Shown piece after piece: positions 61,056-64,000 of a DNA stretch of 64,000 bases. The notes below the pieces were generated by a model that was given only the letters and a program-made list of their open reading frames with translations, did not search any database and was not told where the DNA came from. Location of the stretch: contig JBCAMK010000014.1 of NCBI GenBank assembly GCA_038503065.1, positions 248,001-312,000 of the forward strand, in the 5' to 3' direction. The position numbers and the translations under genes were made by a program. Position 1 is the stretch's first letter; each line of letters starts with the position of its first letter. Origin of the DNA: Paragyromitra xinjiangensis. Its lineage: Eukaryota > Ascomycota > Pezizomycetes > Pezizales > Discinaceae.

Positions 61056-63415
61056 AGTAATGGCTGAGATAGGTGGGGGTTGCCAATTGCGAGATCGGGG
61101 TAGAGGTATGGAAATCGAGCGCTTTTTTTCTGTGGAGAAGGGGGGTTTCGTCTCTTTTTTTTATCTGTCGTCTTTGTTGTGAGTTTGGTTGGTTCGGTTT
61201 CTTGCGTTGGTTACATTTGGTTTTTTTTAGGAAATCCGTTTTTTTCTCGTCGTTGCCGTAATGGGGAGGAAAGGATAGTCTGGGTTTTTAGAAAAATGCT
61301 AATTTTTTTTATAAAAAAAAGCTGTTTTTCTGTCTTCTCACGTTCTTTTTTTTTCCTTTACTTTACTTATTACATCTCTGGTCGTCTGTACGTTGTATGT
61401 GCTCGGCTGTTTAGTGTGAGAGGGGAGGAGAGAGGTATGGAGGGGAGGGAAAGGGGAAGAGAGTGTGTTTTGTATTGTTATGAGCATTTTTTCTGTTTTG
61501 TGATTTGTTATGATGGTGCGTTTTATAGGTATATACTTTATATCCTTATAATCTATGACATGGGGTTTTATGATATTGCAGGTCTTATGCGGTGGAGTGG
61601 GAGATGGGTGGGGTTTTACCTTCTTAAACTGCCATGTTCTCCCTACTCAGGGTTTAACGGGTCTATGGATGGTAGGCAGAGGTCGCAGTTAAGTAGGTTG
61701 TTTAGTGTGGTGATCTGGATGTTAGGGCTATTCCCCGTGTTTTGGGGGCTTCCTCTGCTCTTTGGGTTTCTATTTTACATGTTATCACTTTTTACCCTTC
61801 GTGGGGTATATTATACTCTCTGGTCGTAGCCATTGAATGTGGAGTTTATACTGTAAGTACATGTGGAATCCGTAATAGCACAGATACAATATCTCGGCTT
61901 TTAAAAAATTAAGTACAAGCTACCCTACAGCTAGAGTGATGGGGGTTGCAGTGAGGATGCTAGTAGGTAGTTATGGGGGTTATGGGGGTTGGGGGTTGTG
62001 CCTGTGACGGCAGTCTTGGGCCCAAGGGAGTAGATCTATCCAGAGACCTGCAGCTCGAGTGATGGATTATGATGAAGGGTTACCCCACGACCAGCCCATT
62101 TCCCCTCCCCTTCATGGCCAGAAGGGGGTTGAGATGTCTTTTTGTAGATGTGGTGGGTGTTACTTGAAGATGCTAAGCGACAAATCTGGCTAGGAAATTG
62201 TTTCTCTTGTGACAGAATTCGACGTGATTTTGAAGTTGAATATTTCCTAGCTCTGCTACCATTGAGGTTATACTGCGTCTCTAGGTAATAGAAGACTAAT
62301 GGTCTTGAGAGTGTGAGTACCAGCTATTACATCTAAATGATCCTCTTCCATCTCTAGGTCCTTATCCGAGGAATCGAGTAGTGAGTCCGTGGTACTGATA
62401 CCACCCTCGCAGTAGGAGCACTTTTCAGGGTAGACTGTTGAAGAAGTTAGCGGTAAGGTCGTCGGATATCAACTCTCAAAGTCACTTCGCATGATAGCCA
62501 AAGAGCAAAACCTCACCCCACAAAAAAACCTGTGTAGAAGAGCAAAAACACTAAAATGCTGCCTTGGGTGACGATCAAGAGAATACAAATGACAGCGGCA
62601 CGCCGGGAAAATGAGTATGAGACAAAGCATGCCGAGAGCTGTAGTGGCCGGCCCATCTTGCTCGCGGGGTTTTTTGTCGTTATGTGTATGCCTTTGTATG
62701 ATCCAGGCATAACGAAGGCATAAGATGTACGGGGCCACCACCCCTCGATGCACCTAAGGGTGTAAACTAAATGCTACCCTCCTTTATCTGCTGAAACGTA
62801 AAGCACACGATCCCGAACTAAAGCTGAGGTGAACCAGGCGTTTAAATGAATTGCTATGACTTATCGATGTTAGAATCGATGGAAAAAAGTGATGGTGGGC
62901 TGAAGATAAACGTGTTTTCATGTTGGTGGGTTTCTTGGGGTGCTGTAAGGTGGTTTTATCGTAAAGGTGAGTGATATTGGGCGATATAGCGGATTTTAAG
63001 AATAGGATGAGTAGTTTTTTAGAGATGCGTGGTAGGGGTGATGCACTCTCTGGTAAGTTGTCTGGTTCGCCGTTGGTAATCTGGCGTTTGAGTGGGATGA
63101 TGAAGTTTGGTACCATCATCCGTGGACCGTTGACGTTAAGTAACAGCGGCGAGCAAACAAAGGAGCCAAACAGCGGATCACGGAAAACAACCAAAAAAAC
63201 AGGAGGCAGCAACCAGCACAAACAGATGACAAGTACGAGTGATAGATCATGAATATCACACCTACTCCTCCCTAGATCTACACATCCCTATACACTTCAA
63301 CACGCTATGCAAAAACAATCACCCTCCACAAAAATGCAATATACCAGACCACCAACAATCGATATAAACAGCCATCATTATCTATCTTAACTTTTTCCGC
63401 CATCAACAAACCCAT
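61056..63415. other. Intergenic between convergent SEC4 and NCA2
   Basis: About 2.4 kb. The first several hundred bases are T-rich and probably SEC4 3' UTR; a 216-residue frame at 61179-61829 (plus) is Phe/Val/Leu-rich translation of that tract and is not called. A G-tract cluster lies at 61941-61995. The 145-residue frame at 62784-63221 (minus) has no motif. No gene recognised. Confidence 0.45.
61941..61995 (+). repeat. G5-tract cluster
   Basis: Four runs of five G (about 61941, 61975, 61984 and 61991), the last three separated by TTAT or TT. Candidate quadruplex in the SEC4-NCA2 convergent spacer. Not a TTAGGG telomere repeat. Confidence 0.55.
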
Positions 63416-64000
63416 CTACTTAATCCATTTCGCATACGCCCTACACCCATTAGCCCAGCCCGGGGTGGGGAAAAAACCAGGGGGTAACTCACCATCGAAT
63501 CCTCTCCAAAACCCTAACCTGATTCGCCACTCCCCGCCTTACATCCACCAGCTCCTCTACATCCTCCACAAACTCAACCCCAACGCCCCTAGGCAACAGA
63601 CCCCTCGCAAACTCCCTCAACACATGAACTTCACACAACAACAGACCATGCTCCTTATACGTCAACATGCCGTTGTTTTCCCCCCTAATCGCCAAGCTCC
63701 CGCTCAGGATCCGATCTACATTTCGCATAGTCCGTACCATCTGCCCGGCCCTATGATAATACCTCCGCCCCTTTCTCCCTCCAAGGGTAGAACGCAACCA
63801 TTGGACGACGCCAACGCAGACTAGCACCCCAGGGGTTAAGCCGACGAAGCCGAAGACGAGTTCCTGCGACTTGAGAAGGCGATCGATACCGGCTATAGCG
63901 ACTTCGACGTCGACTTTTGTTTTCTGGATTTGGATGAGGAGTGCGCGGACCAGCTCGCCTTTGAAAGCGCCTTTGAAAGGGCTACGGAGATCGCGCTCGT
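63416..64000 (-). CDS. NCA2: NCA2 mitochondrial outer-membrane/ATP-synthase expression protein, 3' part
   Basis: C-terminal part only; the gene continues past the window edge. Exons 64000-63493 and 63440-63416 are joined by a 52-nt intron (GTGAGT to GTGTAG), phase TG plus G. Nca2 is a mitochondrial protein needed for normal expression of the mitochondrial ATP6/ATP8 message in yeast. Visible family sequence includes GELVRALLIQIQKTKVDVEV, then LKSQELVFGFVGLTPGVLV (membrane segment), then KEHGLLLCEVHVLREFA, then EFVEDVEELVDVRRGVANQV, then VLERIRW and the last exon AYAKWIK. This portion is intact. The short last exon (25 nt) is easily missed. Confidence 0.9.

Noticed and set aside
61179..61829. 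216-residue open frame after SEC4
   Set aside because: Phe/Val/Leu-rich translation of T-rich 3' UTR sequence, with no motif or codon signal.

Overview
The window looks like nuclear DNA from a filamentous ascomycete (Pezizomycotina). The signs are many short introns (about 45-100 nt) with GT/AG borders and CTAAC/CTGAC-like branch points, a kapC-type bZIP factor, a fungal DUF6604 protein, Sec4, NCA2, Lunapark, QCR9, and the INO80 and DASH subunits. Long AT-rich stretches without recognisable genes alternate with compact gene clusters, as in repeat-rich Pezizomycetes such as truffles. That lineage guess is inference only.

Layout. 1.0-2.7 kb (-): pyridoxal-phosphate aromatic amino acid decarboxylase, 4 exons. 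3.8-4.6 kb (+): DUF427 protein, 5 exons. 4.6-10.1 kb: no gene seen. 10.1-11.0 kb (-): small basic protein with two Myb/SANT-like repeats, joined by a 45-nt intron. 12.3-15.2 kb (-): DUF6604 protein, head-to-head with IES6 (15.5-15.9 kb, +). 16-20 kb: degenerate sequence, including one possible decayed gene. 20.2-20.6 kb (+): DAD4, a 72-aa DASH subunit split over five exons. 20.8-23.4 kb (+): ARP5, 5 exons. 25.3-26.7 kb (-): kapC-like bZIP. 27-34.7 kb: no gene seen. 34.7-36.2 kb (-): probable mitochondrial protein with two RRM-like regions, 3 exons. 36-51 kb: long gene-poor tract with simple repeats, a strong imperfect hairpin at 45.6 kb and a GC-rich island at 47 kb. 51.0-51.5 kb (-): QCR9 with a 6-nt first coding exon. 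52.0-53.3 kb (-): Lunapark. 53.9-54.5 kb (-): pterin-4a-carbinolamine dehydratase. 55-60 kb: gene-poor, with a decayed protease-like relic. 60.1-61.1 kb (+): Sec4/Rab8 GTPase. 63.4-64 kb (-): 3' end of NCA2, cut by the window edge.

Functional links. IES6 and ARP5 encode partners of one INO80 submodule and lie on the same strand about 5 kb apart, with DAD4 (kinetochore DASH complex) between them. QCR9, NCA2, the RRM-like protein and perhaps the carbinolamine dehydratase point to mitochondria. Lunapark (ER junctions) and Sec4 (exocytosis) are membrane-traffic genes. The other neighbours show no obvious pathway.

All exon borders were read by eye from consensus splice sites, reading phase and similarity to remembered families. 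No alignment or search was run.
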